Source: CAYRNR01 sp964425605 (GTDB lineage: Bacteria > Myxococcota_A > UBA796 > UBA9615 > CAYRNR01). Taken from it: DNA of 64,000 nt. The translations under genes and the position numbers were made by a program. How positions within the stretch are numbered: position 1 is the first letter of the stretch; each line of letters starts with the position of its first letter. Below the pieces are notes generated by a model that ran no database searches, was not told the origin of the DNA, and saw only the letters and a list, made by a program, of their open reading frames with translations. Shown piece after piece: positions 1-8,424 of the stretch. The stretch covers positions 124,001-188,000 of the forward strand of contig CAYRNR010000002.1 of assembly GCA_964425605.1 (NCBI GenBank). Reading direction: 5' to 3'.

Positions 1-7
1 CGCGTTC

Positions 8-658
8 GTGCTCGTGGCGTTCGGCGTGACCGGCTGGGTGATCGTCGTGTTCGCCGCGCTGGCGCTGTGGGCGTGGGCCGGATACCTGATGCTGCGCCTG
101 GTGTTCCGGGCGCACCTGCCGCTGAAGATGCCCACGCCGCGATTCATGGACGCCGGCGAGGGCGCCGTGCTGGACCTGGGGTGCGGCTCGGGGCGCACGT
201 CGATCATGGTCGCGACCGCGCGCCCGGGCGTGCAGGTGACCGCCCTGGACAACTTCAGCGCCAGGTACATCCGTGACCACGGCGAGGCGCGCCTGTTCAG
301 CAACCTCGACATCGCCGGCGTCCTGGAGCGCGTGAAGCTGCAGCGCGGCGACATGCTGAACCTGCCGTTCGACGACGAGACCTTCGACGGCGCGGTCAGC
401 TCGTACGCCCTGGACCACCTCAAGGGCCACATCCCCCGCGCCCTGGCCGAGGCCCGCCGCGTGCTCAAGCCCGGCGGCCAGCTCCTGCTGATGGTCATCC
501 TCCCCGACCTGTACATGAACGTGTGCTACCCCGGCCTCGTGGGCCTGGCCTTCCCCACCCTGAACAGGTGGCACCGCATGCTGCGGGAGGCCGGCTTCGA
601 GGTGGTGCTGGAGGACGCGCCCGCGGGCGGCGGCTGGTTTCTGCTGAAGCGGACCTAG
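8..658 (+). CDS. Class I SAM-dependent methyltransferase, membrane-anchored, possibly 5'-partial
   Basis: The protein transfers a methyl group from S-adenosylmethionine to an unknown substrate. One hydrophobic segment covers about residues 3-33 and should anchor it in the inner membrane. The Rossmann-fold motif I, VLDLGCGSG, lies at residues 54-62, with an acidic residue after beta-2 (ALDNF) and a post-III segment (LKPGGQLLL) typical of the Methyltransf_11/25 family. The GTG at position 8 is the first start codon, but the frame is open to the window edge, so the gene may begin upstream. It precedes the ole operon by 112 bp in the same direction. Nothing in the sequence identifies the substrate. 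The family call is secure and the start is not. Confidence 0.8.
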   Translation: MLVAFGVTGWVIVVFAALALWAWAGYLMLRLVFRAHLPLKMPTPRFMDAGEGAVLDLGCGSGRTSIMVATARPGVQVTALDNFSARYIRDHGEARLFSNLDIAGVLERVKLQRGDMLNLPFDDETFDGAVSSYALDHLKGHIPRALAEARRVLKPGGQLLLMVILPDLYMNVCYPGLVGLAFPTLNRWHRMLREAGFEVVLEDAPAGGGWFLLKRT

Positions 659-770
659 CGCGACTTTCATTAATTTCTGAAACATGTGAAACTGCACCGT
701 CGCGGTGGGCTCACGATCCGACATCTCGATCGACCCCCGCACGCCGAACCCCAACATCGAGGACCTACCG

Positions 771-1787
771 ATGCTGTTCGAAAACGTCTCCATTCTCAGC
801 GTTGACCGCGAAGATCCCCCCCACCGCATCACCTCCGCTTGGATCATGGAGCAGCTCGCACCGACGACCGACCGGCTCGGCATCCCCGCAGGCCTGCTCG
901 AGGGCCTGACCGGCATCGTGGCCCGCAAGTGGTGGGACGAGGGCGCGCAACCCTCCGGCGTGGCCACCCTGGCGGCGGAGAAGGCCATCGCGGCCGCGGG
1001 CATCGAGCGCCGCCAGCTCGGCGCGCTGATCAGCACCTCGGTGTGCCGCGACTACATCGAGCCCTCCACGGCCTGCCTGGTGCACGGCAACCTGGAGCTG
1101 GCCCCGGACTGCCTCAACTTCGACATCTCCAACGCCTGCCTGGCGTTCATCAGCGGCATGGACCAGGCCGGGATGATGATCGAGCGCGGCGAGATCGACT
1201 ACGCCATCGTCGTGGACGGCGAGTCCAGCCGCTACCCCATCGAGCAGACCATCGAGCGCCTCTTGGAGCCCGATACCGACGAGGCGAAGTTCCGCGACAA
1301 CTTCGCGACGTTGACCCTCGGTTCGGGCGCCGTGGCCATGGTGCTGTGCCGGGCCGACGCGCACCCCGAGGCCCACCGCTACTTCGGCGGGGTGTCCCTC
1401 GCCGCCACCGAGCACAACCGCCTGTGCCTGGGTCAGCCCGACAGGATGGTCACCGACACCAAGCCCCTGCTCATCGAGGGCCTCAAGCTGGCCGCTCGAA
1501 CCTGGGCGCGGTCCCAGGAGGTGATGAACTGGGGCCCCACAGACCTGGATCTGGTCGTCATGCACCAGGTGAGCAAGACCCACACCGAGCAGTGGACCGG
1601 CCTCAGCGGGGTGGATCCCGCCAAGGTCCACACCATCTACGCCGAGTACGGCAACATCGGCCCCGCCGGCATCCCCGTGGTGCTGTCCCAGGCCGTGGAG
1701 CAGGGCAAGGTCGAGCGCGGCGGCACCGTCGCGCTGATGGGCATCGGCTCCGGTCTCAACTCCACCATGGCCAAGGTGGTCTGGTAG
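771..1787 (+). CDS. oleA: OleA, thiolase-fold acyl-CoA head-to-head condensing enzyme
   Basis: OleA joins two fatty acyl-CoAs by non-decarboxylative Claisen condensation to a 2-alkyl-3-ketoacyl product, the first step of long-chain olefin synthesis. The 338-residue protein is close to the usual OleA length and has the KAS III fold. The nucleophilic Cys is at about residue 123 in FDISNACLAFISG. The catalytic His lies in MHQVSKTH and the Asn in EYGNIGPAG. ATG 771 is preceded by a GAGGA box and fits family starts; a GTG at 705 in frame is less likely. It is the first gene of a complete oleABCD set, which removes the usual ambiguity with FabH. Confidence 0.93.
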   Translation: MLFENVSILSVDREDPPHRITSAWIMEQLAPTTDRLGIPAGLLEGLTGIVARKWWDEGAQPSGVATLAAEKAIAAAGIERRQLGALISTSVCRDYIEPSTACLVHGNLELAPDCLNFDISNACLAFISGMDQAGMMIERGEIDYAIVVDGESSRYPIEQTIERLLEPDTDEAKFRDNFATLTLGSGAVAMVLCRADAHPEAHRYFGGVSLAATEHNRLCLGQPDRMVTDTKPLLIEGLKLAARTWARSQEVMNWGPTDLDLVVMHQVSKTHTEQWTGLSGVDPAKVHTIYAEYGNIGPAGIPVVLSQAVEQGKVERGGTVALMGIGSGLNSTMAKVVW

Positions 1788-1813
1788 GCTCCCGGCTTCC
1801 GCACGGAGGCACC

Positions 1814-2713
1814 ATGCAGGTTCCCACCGAGCTGTACCCCTTCCAGGGCCACCACCTGGACCTGGACGGGCTGCGCTACCACTACCTCGACGAGGGCCGC
1901 GGCGATCCCGTGGTGATGGTCCACGGCAACCCCACGTGGTCGTTCTACTGGCGCAAGCTCGTCCTGGCGCTGCGCGACGACTACCGCACCATCGTGCCGG
2001 ACCACATCGGCTGCGGGTACTCGGACAAGCCCGGCGACGACGCGTACGACTACACCTTCGCGCGGCGCGTGGACGACCTCGAGCGGCTGATCGACGACCT
2101 GGATCCGAAACGAAAGCTCACCCTGGTGGTCCACGACTGGGGCGGCATGATCGGCATGACCTATGCCGCGCGGCACCCCGAGCGGATCGCCCGCATCGTG
2201 CTGCTGAACACCTCGGCGTTCCACCTGCCCGAGTCCAAGCCGTTCCCGTGGCCGCTGTGGCTGGTCAGGGACACGCCCATCGGCTCGCTGCTGGTGCGCG
2301 GCGCCAACGGGTTCGCGTACGGGGCGTCGAAGATCGCGTTCAAGTCCGACGTACCGGGCGACGTCCGCAGGGCCTACTGCGCGCCCTACGACAGCTGGGC
2401 CAACCGCATCGCCACGCTGCGTTTCGTCCAGGACATCCCGCTGAAGCCCGGCGATCGCGGCTACGACCTGATCACCGAGGTCGACCAGAAGCTGAAGCTC
2501 TTCGCCGAGACCCCGGTGCTGATCTGCTGGGGAGCCAGGGACTTCGTGTTCGACGACCACTTCCTCGAGGGCTGGAAGGAGCGCTGGCCCCACGCCGAGG
2601 TGAACTACTTCGAGGACGCGGGCCACTACGTGATGGAGGACGCGGCCGACCGGATCGTGCCGCTGGTCCAGGACTTCTTGAAGCGCCACCCCCTGGCGGA
2701 GGGCGACGATTGA
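1814..2713 (+). CDS. oleB: OleB, alpha/beta hydrolase of the haloalkane dehalogenase type (beta-lactone decarboxylase)
   Basis: In the ole pathway OleB decarboxylates the cis-beta-lactone made by OleC to give the final internal alkene. The 299-residue protein has the haloalkane-dehalogenase features HGNPTWSFYWR (oxyanion hole, residues 37-47), the nucleophile Asp108 in VVHDWGG, and the catalytic His near residue 271 in EDAGHYV. ATG 1814 has a GGAGG-type site 6-8 bases upstream. Sequence alone would also allow a true dehalogenase, but placement between oleA and oleC, with its stop overlapping the next start, makes OleB the clear reading. Confidence 0.92.
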   Translation: MQVPTELYPFQGHHLDLDGLRYHYLDEGRGDPVVMVHGNPTWSFYWRKLVLALRDDYRTIVPDHIGCGYSDKPGDDAYDYTFARRVDDLERLIDDLDPKRKLTLVVHDWGGMIGMTYAARHPERIARIVLLNTSAFHLPESKPFPWPLWLVRDTPIGSLLVRGANGFAYGASKIAFKSDVPGDVRRAYCAPYDSWANRIATLRFVQDIPLKPGDRGYDLITEVDQKLKLFAETPVLICWGARDFVFDDHFLEGWKERWPHAEVNYFEDAGHYVMEDAADRIVPLVQDFLKRHPLAEGDD

Positions 2714-4392
2714 GCCCGACCGAACCCGCCACCGCCCTGGTGCGCGTCGAGCGCGCCAACATGGCCACGGCGCTGTCCGAGATGGCCGCGCGCCAGCCGT
2801 TCACCCCGGCGATCATGTTCCCCCACGGCCGCGACGATCTGGGCAACGTCGCCTACACCCACTACACCTACGCCCAGCTGGACCACCAGAGCGATCGGGT
2901 CGCGCGCGGCCTGCAGCACATCGGCATCGGCCGGGGCGTGCGCACGGCGCTGATGGTCAAGCCGTCGCTGGAGTTCTTCGCCCTGACCTTCGGCATCTTC
3001 AAGGCCGGCGCGGTGCCCGTGATGATCGACCCGGGCATCGGCGTGAAGAGCCTCAAGACCTGCCTGGGCGAGGCGGAGCCCGAGGCGTTCATCGGCATCC
3101 CCGCCGCCCACCTCGCGCGCGTTCTACTCGGTTGGAGCAGGGACACGATCAAGATCCTGGTCACCGTGGGCCGGCGCTGGCTGTGGGGCGGGCACACCCT
3201 GGCCCAGGTGCGGGCCCTGGGCGAATCCGACGAACCGTGGGAGCCCGCGCCGACGCGCGCCGACGAGCTCGCCGCGATCATCTTCACCTCCGGCAGCACC
3301 GGCATCCCCAAGGGGGTCCGCTACTGCCACGGCCAGTTCCTGCAGCAGGTGGCGATGCTCCGCCAGATGCTGGACATCGAGCCCGGCGAGATCGACCTGC
3401 CGTGCTTCCCCCTGTACGCGCTGTTCGACCCGGCGCTCGGCATGACCACCGTCGTGCCCGACATGGACTTCACCAGGCCCGCCGAGGTGGACCCGCGCAA
3501 CATCGTCGGGCCCATCGAGGACTTCGGCGTGACCAACATGTTCGGCTCGCCCGCGCTGCTGAACACCGTGGGCCGCTGGGGTGCCGAGCGCGGCGTGAAG
3601 CTGCCGACGCTCAAGCGGGTGATCTCCAACGGCGCGCCCGTGCCCGCGGCCGTGCAGGAGCGCTTCTGCGGCATGCTCGCCGACGGGGTCGAGGTCGTCA
3701 CCCCCTACGGCGCCACCGAGGCGCTGCCCGTGTGCACCATCGGCAGCGCCGAGATCCTCGCGGAGACCGCCGAGAAGACCGAGCAGGGCGCCGGGGTCTG
3801 CGTCGGGCGCCCCGTGGCGCCGACCGAGGTCCGGATCATCCGCATCGACGACGGCCCCATCGAGACCTGGAGCGACGAGCTGACCGTGCTGCAGGGCGAC
3901 GTGGGCGAGATCGCCGTGCGCGGCCCGACCGTGACCCGCGAGTACCACGCCCGCGCCGAGCAGACCGCCCTGGCCAAGATCCTCGATGGCGACGGGTTCT
4001 GGCACCGCATGGGCGATCTGGGCTACCTCGACGACCAGGGCCGCGTGTGGTTCTGCGGCCGCAAGGTCCACCGGGTCGAGACCGCCCAGGAGACCCTGTT
4101 CTCGGTGCCGTGCGAGGGCATCTTCAACCGCCACCGGGACGTGTACCGCTCCGCCCTGGTCGGCGTCGGCGGCGACGGCGGCGTCGAGCCCGCGATCTGC
4201 ATCGAACTCGAGGCCACGGCCACCGGCCGCGGCCGCATCCGCGACGAACTGCTCGACCTCGGCGCCTCGGTGGACATGACCCGCAACATCCGCACCGTGC
4301 TGTTCCACCCGGGGTTCCCGGTGGACATCCGGCACAACGCCAAGATCAACCGCGAGGAACTCGCGATCTGGGCGGGGAAACAGCGCACGTGA
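2710..4392 (+). CDS. oleC: OleC, AMP-forming beta-lactone synthetase
   Basis: OleC uses ATP to cyclise the 2-alkyl-3-hydroxy acid from OleD into a beta-lactone. It belongs to the ANL adenylating superfamily: the P-loop FTSGSTGIPKG lies at about residues 190-202, the YGATEALP motif (A5) in the middle, and GDLGYLDDQGRVWFCGR (A7/A8) near residue 440. Length is about 560 residues if it starts at TTG 2710, which overlaps the oleB stop as TTGA. In-frame alternatives are GTG 2740 and ATG 2761; all keep the full adenylation domain. The overlap with oleB and with oleD implies translational coupling. Confidence 0.9.
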   Translation: MSPTEPATALVRVERANMATALSEMAARQPFTPAIMFPHGRDDLGNVAYTHYTYAQLDHQSDRVARGLQHIGIGRGVRTALMVKPSLEFFALTFGIFKAGAVPVMIDPGIGVKSLKTCLGEAEPEAFIGIPAAHLARVLLGWSRDTIKILVTVGRRWLWGGHTLAQVRALGESDEPWEPAPTRADELAAIIFTSGSTGIPKGVRYCHGQFLQQVAMLRQMLDIEPGEIDLPCFPLYALFDPALGMTTVVPDMDFTRPAEVDPRNIVGPIEDFGVTNMFGSPALLNTVGRWGAERGVKLPTLKRVISNGAPVPAAVQERFCGMLADGVEVVTPYGATEALPVCTIGSAEILAETAEKTEQGAGVCVGRPVAPTEVRIIRIDDGPIETWSDELTVLQGDVGEIAVRGPTVTREYHARAEQTALAKILDGDGFWHRMGDLGYLDDQGRVWFCGRKVHRVETAQETLFSVPCEGIFNRHRDVYRSALVGVGGDGGVEPAICIELEATATGRGRIRDELLDLGASVDMTRNIRTVLFHPGFPVDIRHNAKINREELAIWAGKQRT

Positions 4393-5387
4393 AGGTCCTG
4401 GTCACCGGCGGCGGGGGATTCCTCGGCTTCGCCATCTGCAAGCTGCTGCGGGCCCGGGGAGACCAGGTCCGCAGCCTCGCCCGCGGCGACTACCCCGAGC
4501 TGGCCGAGGCCCGCATCGAGGCCGTGCGCGGCGACATCGCCGATCCCGAGGTGGTCCACGACGCCGTCGCCGGCTGCGACGCCGTGATCCACACCGCGGC
4601 CAAGGCCGGCGACTGGGGCGCCTACGCCGACTACCGCAGCGCCAACGTCGAGGGCACGGTGAACGTCCTCGACGCCTGCGCGGAGCACGGCGTGAACCGC
4701 CTCGTCTACACCTCCACCCCCTCGGTCATCCACGCCGGCGGCGACGTGGAGGGCGTGGACGAGTCCGCCCCCTACCCCACCCGCTTCGAGGCCGCCTACC
4801 CCGAGACCAAGGCCATCGCCGAACAGAAAGTGCTGGCGGCCAACGGCCCCGAGCTGTCCACCGTCGCCCTGCGCCCCCACCTCATCTGGGGTCCCGGTGA
4901 TCACCACCTCGTGCCCAAGATCATCCGCCGCGCCCGGGCCGGTCGACTCCGCCGCATCGGCAACGAGCCGCGACTGATCGACGTGATCTACATCGACAAC
5001 GCCGCCCAGGCCCACCTCGACGCCCTGGACCGCCTCGCCCCCGACGCGGCCTGCGCCGGCAAGGCCTACTTCATCAGCCAGGGTGAGCCCATCGCCAACT
5101 GGGAGATGATCGACCGCATCCTCGCTGCTGCTGGCGAGGCCCCGGTGACACGCCACATCTCCCCCGGCCTCGCCATGGCCGCGGGCACGGTCATCGAGTG
5201 GGTCTACACGATCCTGCCGCTGGGCGACGAGCCCCCCATGACCCGTTTCCTGGCAAGCCAGCTGTCCACGGCCCACTGGTACGACATCTCCGGCGCCCGC
5301 CGCGACCTCGGCTTCGAGCCCACCGTGTCCATCGACGAGGGGCTGCAGCGGCTGGCCGATCACCTGCGCGACAACCCGCTGACCTGA
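4389..5387 (+). CDS. oleD: OleD, NADPH-dependent 2-alkyl-3-ketoacid reductase (extended SDR)
   Basis: OleD reduces the 2-alkyl-3-ketoacid from OleA to the 2-alkyl-3-hydroxy acid used by OleC. The 332-residue protein is an extended short-chain dehydrogenase of the 3-beta-HSD/epimerase type. It has the nucleotide-binding TGGGGFLG at residues 6-13 and the catalytic Tyr137-xxx-Lys141 (YPETK), with a Thr/Ser-rich strand YTSTPS supplying the active-site Ser or Thr. GTG 4389 overlaps the oleC stop as GTGA. It closes the operon; no fatty acid supply gene follows. Confidence 0.92.
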   Translation: MKVLVTGGGGFLGFAICKLLRARGDQVRSLARGDYPELAEARIEAVRGDIADPEVVHDAVAGCDAVIHTAAKAGDWGAYADYRSANVEGTVNVLDACAEHGVNRLVYTSTPSVIHAGGDVEGVDESAPYPTRFEAAYPETKAIAEQKVLAANGPELSTVALRPHLIWGPGDHHLVPKIIRRARAGRLRRIGNEPRLIDVIYIDNAAQAHLDALDRLAPDAACAGKAYFISQGEPIANWEMIDRILAAAGEAPVTRHISPGLAMAAGTVIEWVYTILPLGDEPPMTRFLASQLSTAHWYDISGARRDLGFEPTVSIDEGLQRLADHLRDNPLT

Positions 5388-5437
5388 GCGGCCTCGATTG
5401 GAGTTCGCTCGCCGCGTGGGCTAGGCTCGACGGACCG

Positions 5438-6208
5438 ATGAACATCAAGACCGGACTCCTCCACCCCGTCTCGCGGGCCCTCAAGAGCCTGGGCGTCCAC
5501 GTCCTGGGCGCCACGCGCGACCTCGCGCCGATCATCGCGGTGGTGGTGTTCTTCCAGCTGGTGGTGCTGCGCCAGCCCTTCCCCGATCTCGTGGCCGTGA
5601 TCGTGGGGCTGGTCCTGGTCGTGCTGGGGCTGGCCGTGTTCGTGCTCGGCCTGGAGATGGGGCTGTTCCCCATCGGCGAGGCCATGGCCGAGGGCTTCGC
5701 GCGCAAGGGCTCGCTGGCGTGGATGCTCGTGTTCGGGTTCGGGCTGGGCTTCTCCACCACCGTGGCCGAGCCCGCGCTGATCGCCGTGGCCAAGGAGGCC
5801 ACCGTGGTCGCGGCCATGGGGGCGCACATCGACGCCGACGCCGCGGCCATCCGGGACTACGCCATCGGGCTGCGGATCACCGTGGCGTTCTCGGTGGGTA
5901 TCGCCATCCTGGTGGGCCTGTTGCGCATCATCCGCGGCTGGCCCGTGCACTACCTGATCATCGGCGGGTACGCGGGCGTGATGGTCATGACCGCATTCGC
6001 CCCCAAGGAGATCGTGGGCATCGCCTACGACGCAGGAGGTGTGACGACATCGACGGTGACGGTCCCCCTGGTCACGGCGCTGGGCGTGGGCCTGGCCTCG
6101 GCGATCCGGGGTCGCAACCCACTCGTGGACGGGTTCGGGCTGATCGCCTTCGCGTCCCTTCTCCCCATGGTGTTCGTCATGGGCTACGGCATGATCGTGC
6201 TGGGATGA
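5438..6208 (+). CDS. DUF1538 multi-pass membrane protein, first copy
   Basis: This 256-residue integral membrane protein has about seven hydrophobic helices and the DUF1538 signature FFQLVVLRQPFPD near the N-terminus, GLEMGLFPIGE, STTVAEPAL, and a YDAGGVTTSTVTVPLV segment. The last segment looks like a permeation or ligand motif because it recurs almost unchanged in the next gene. The family has no firmly assigned substrate that I know of. ATG 5438 lies 50 bp after oleD. It forms an operon with the second DUF1538 gene (13-bp gap) and a P-II-like gene (2-bp gap), suggesting a two-subunit channel or transporter gated by a P-II protein; that is inference. Confidence 0.85.
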   Translation: MNIKTGLLHPVSRALKSLGVHVLGATRDLAPIIAVVVFFQLVVLRQPFPDLVAVIVGLVLVVLGLAVFVLGLEMGLFPIGEAMAEGFARKGSLAWMLVFGFGLGFSTTVAEPALIAVAKEATVVAAMGAHIDADAAAIRDYAIGLRITVAFSVGIAILVGLLRIIRGWPVHYLIIGGYAGVMVMTAFAPKEIVGIAYDAGGVTTSTVTVPLVTALGVGLASAIRGRNPLVDGFGLIAFASLLPMVFVMGYGMIVLG

Positions 6209-6221
6209 ACGAGGCGTCTCC

Positions 6222-7001
6222 ATGGACATGCTGACCACCTTCGCCCACACCCTCGGCTCGATGCTCAAGGACGTCGTGCCGGTGATGGCGTTGCTGGTGT
6301 TCTTCCAGCTGGTGGTGTTGCGCAAGAAGCTGCCGAACTGGAAGCGCATGGCCGTGGGCTTCGTGTTCGTGCTGCTGGGGCTGACGCTGTTCCTCGAGGG
6401 TCTCGAGACCGCGCTGTTCCCCATCGGCAAGACCATGGCCCGGCAGCTGTCCGATCCCGAGTTCATCCTGGGCACGCCCGGAGGCGAGACGGCCTGGTGG
6501 GCCTTCGTGTGGGTCTATCTCTTCGGCGCGCTGATCGGCTTCGCCACCACCATCGCCGAGCCCGCGCTCATCGCCGTGAGCTTCAAGGCCCAGGAGGTCT
6601 CGCGCGGCGGCCTGAACCAGTGGGCGCTGCGCCTCGCGGTCGCCACGGGCGTGGCCCTGGGCATCTCCATCGGCACGTTCCGCATCGTCACCGGCACGCC
6701 GCTGTACCTCTACATCCTGGCCGGGTACCTCATCGTGCTCGTCCAGACCGTGTTCGCGCCGCGCGAGATCATTCCCCTGGCCTACGACACCGGGGGCGTG
6801 ACAACCTCGACCGTGACGGTCCCGCTGGTCGCCGCGCTGGGACTCGGGCTCTCCGAGACCATCCCGGGGCGCGATCCAGCGCTGGACGGGTTCGGGTTGA
6901 TCGCCTTTGCGAGTGTCTTTCCCGTGATGACCGTCCTGGGTTACGCCCAGATCGCGAACGCGCTCGCGCGTCGCAAGGCCCGAAAGAGGCAACGAGGGTA
7001 G
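6222..7001 (+). CDS. DUF1538 multi-pass membrane protein, second copy
   Basis: This 259-residue membrane protein is paralogous to the gene just upstream. Shared elements in the same order are FFQLVVLRKKLP, GLETALFPIGK, ATTIAEPALIAVS and YDTGGVTTSTVTVPLV. The pair probably arose by tandem duplication and may form a heteromeric complex. The C-terminus ends in a basic tail (ARRKARKRQR), placing it on the cytoplasmic side by the positive-inside rule. The P-II-like gene begins 2 bp after its stop. A transport or channel role is likely but the substrate is unknown. Confidence 0.85.
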   Translation: MDMLTTFAHTLGSMLKDVVPVMALLVFFQLVVLRKKLPNWKRMAVGFVFVLLGLTLFLEGLETALFPIGKTMARQLSDPEFILGTPGGETAWWAFVWVYLFGALIGFATTIAEPALIAVSFKAQEVSRGGLNQWALRLAVATGVALGISIGTFRIVTGTPLYLYILAGYLIVLVQTVFAPREIIPLAYDTGGVTTSTVTVPLVAALGLGLSETIPGRDPALDGFGLIAFASVFPVMTVLGYAQIANALARRKARKRQRG

Positions 7002-7003
7002 CC

Positions 7004-7351
7004 ATGCACTTCAAGCTCATCATCGCGATGACCAAGACCGATCAGACCGACCAGGTCATCGACGCGGCCAAGGACGCCGGCGGGACCGGCGCCACCATCG
7101 TCCCGGCCCGCGGCACCGGCATCCACGAGGCCAAGTCCTTCTTCGGCCTCAGCCTCGAGGTCCAGACCGACGTCATCTTGTTGCTGGTGGAGGAATGCCT
7201 CGTCGAGCCCGTGCTCGAGGCCATCGATCGCAGCGGCCGCCTCCGTGAGCCCGGCGGCGGCATCGCCTTCGTCCTCGACGTGGACAAGGTAGTGGGGCTG
7301 GAGAGCCAGCTCGAGCACTTCAAGCGCGAGGCGTGCAAGCGCGACTCCTGA
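7004..7351 (+). CDS. P-II-like nitrogen-regulatory-family protein
   Basis: This 115-residue soluble protein fits the trimeric P-II/GlnB-like ferredoxin fold: beta-1 FKLIIAMTK, a helix, a glycine-rich TGATIVPARGTG stretch where P-II proteins have the T-loop base, then DVILLLVEECLVEPVLEAI and GIAFVLDVDKVVGL. It lacks the Tyr of classical uridylylated T-loops, so control is probably by nucleotide or small-molecule binding alone. Coupling to two DUF1538 membrane genes suggests it gates them as GlnK gates AmtB. The family call is firm; the partner role is inference from gene order. Confidence 0.82.
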   Translation: MHFKLIIAMTKTDQTDQVIDAAKDAGGTGATIVPARGTGIHEAKSFFGLSLEVQTDVILLLVEECLVEPVLEAIDRSGRLREPGGGIAFVLDVDKVVGLESQLEHFKREACKRDS

Positions 7352-7360
7352 CCGCGACGC

Positions 7361-8371
7361 CTACCGCTCCCAGGGCTGCTCCGTGGCCAGGTGCATCGTC
7401 CCCGCCACCAGCGCCTGTGCCGCCTCCAGATGGAACTCCAGATTCAGCGTCTCCAGTGTGTCCGTCGAGCGGTCCCAGTGGGGGTTCTCCAGCTCGTAGT
7501 CCTCGATGATGAACATGGCGTCGTACCCTTCTGACCAGAAGGGGCCCTCGTCGCCTCACCCACAGTGGTCGTCGATCTTCGCCACCGTCTGCGTCCCGGT
7601 GTACGCCTCCACCCCCTCGAGGAAGCTCAACGCCAGCCACGACATGGACGTCTTGGTCGCCACGTCCAGGTCCTCTCCCGGCGGTCCGAACGCGACCATG
7701 TCCACCGCCGTCATCGCCACGATGTCCTCACCCGCGGCCACCGCGTCGGCCGCATACGCCTCCGACCCCACGGTCCCGATCTCCTCGTTGGTGAAGAACA
7801 CGAAGTCGATCCGCGTGTCCAGCTCGCACTGGGCCAGGACGCGTACCGCCTCGAGCACCGCCGACACCCCGCTGGCGTTGTCGTCCGCCCCGGGGGCATC
7901 GGTCCCGGGGTTCTCCGACGTGGAGTCCACGTGCGCGCCCACGATCAGGTGCGGCTCCTCGGGGTCCATGGACGCATTCGCCGGCACCGTGGCGATCAGG
8001 TTGCGGTGCTGGCTCCCCGCGTGCGCGTACTGATGAAAACTCACCGCCGCGCCGTAGGCCTCCACGTCCAGGGTCAACTCGTCGAGGATCTCGTCCTGCT
8101 CGGCGAACCCGTCGCGGCGCGGGAACGACGTGAGGTACTCCATCGTCTCGAGCATCCGGTCGGGATCCACCTGGGCCGCGGCCACCGAGAAGTCCTCGCA
8201 GGGCGAGGCCTGGGTGTCGTCGTCATCGTCGTCGGCGACGTCGTCGTCATCCGCTTCGCTGTCGTCGTCGTCGTCTCCGACCGCCGAGTCGTCGTCGTCC
8301 GCGTCGTCGGGGCAGCCGGCCAGCACGAGGCCGCCAGCTAGCAGCGTGAGCCAGAGCAAGGTTCGAATCAT
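7361..8371 (-). CDS. M28-family zinc peptidase lipoprotein with one in-frame TGA: candidate selenoprotein, otherwise nonsense-interrupted
   Basis: Translation from ATG 8371 (AGGAGG box upstream) gives a lipoprotein signal (LVLAGC), a long Asp-rich linker, then an M28 aminopeptidase-like domain. Zinc ligands are visible as His in GAHVDS, Asp in GADDNASG, the NEE pair in FTNEEIG, and Asp in VDMVAFG. A TGA at 7558-7556 follows DDHCG. The same frame continues without any shift for 64 codons to TAG 7363-7361, and the continuation is typical M28 C-terminus: PFWSEGYDAM, IIEDYELENPHW, STDTLETLN. The interrupted product is 336 residues if TGA is read. The usual SDH ligand motif here reads x-G-D-E, so the last His ligand is replaced by Glu. 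TGA could encode selenocysteine (see the hairpin entry), or be a nonsense or sequencing change from TGG. Confidence 0.7.
7526..7543 (-). promoter_or_regulatory. Possible bacterial SECIS hairpin after the in-frame TGA
   Basis: On the minus strand a perfect 7-bp stem, CCCTTCT paired with AGAAGGG, closes a GGTC tetraloop whose first base is 19 nt after the TGA. Bacterial SECIS elements sit directly downstream of the UGA, with the apical loop roughly 16-37 nt away and a G in its first positions; the E. coli fdhF element also has a GGUC apex. The fdhF bulged U is absent. Part of the pairing follows from coding P-F-W-x-E-G, which lowers its weight. Confidence 0.4.
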
Positions 8372-8424
8372 CGCGTCGCCTCCTGTCGTCCAAACAAGGT
8401 AGCATCCCGGCCAGCGGAGGATCC

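Noticed and set aside
839..1813. Long plus-strand frame overlapping oleA and running into oleB
   Set aside because: Arg/Pro/His-rich shadow typical of GC-rich DNA. Real coding starts at ATG 1814 of oleB.
5360..6475. Minus-strand frames opposite the DUF1538 genes
   Set aside because: His/Asp/Gln-rich shadow translations; the plus strand shows conserved membrane motifs twice.
7364..7558. Frameshift as the cause of the broken M28 gene
   Set aside because: The sequence beyond the TGA continues in exactly the same frame to a TAG, so no insertion or deletion is needed.
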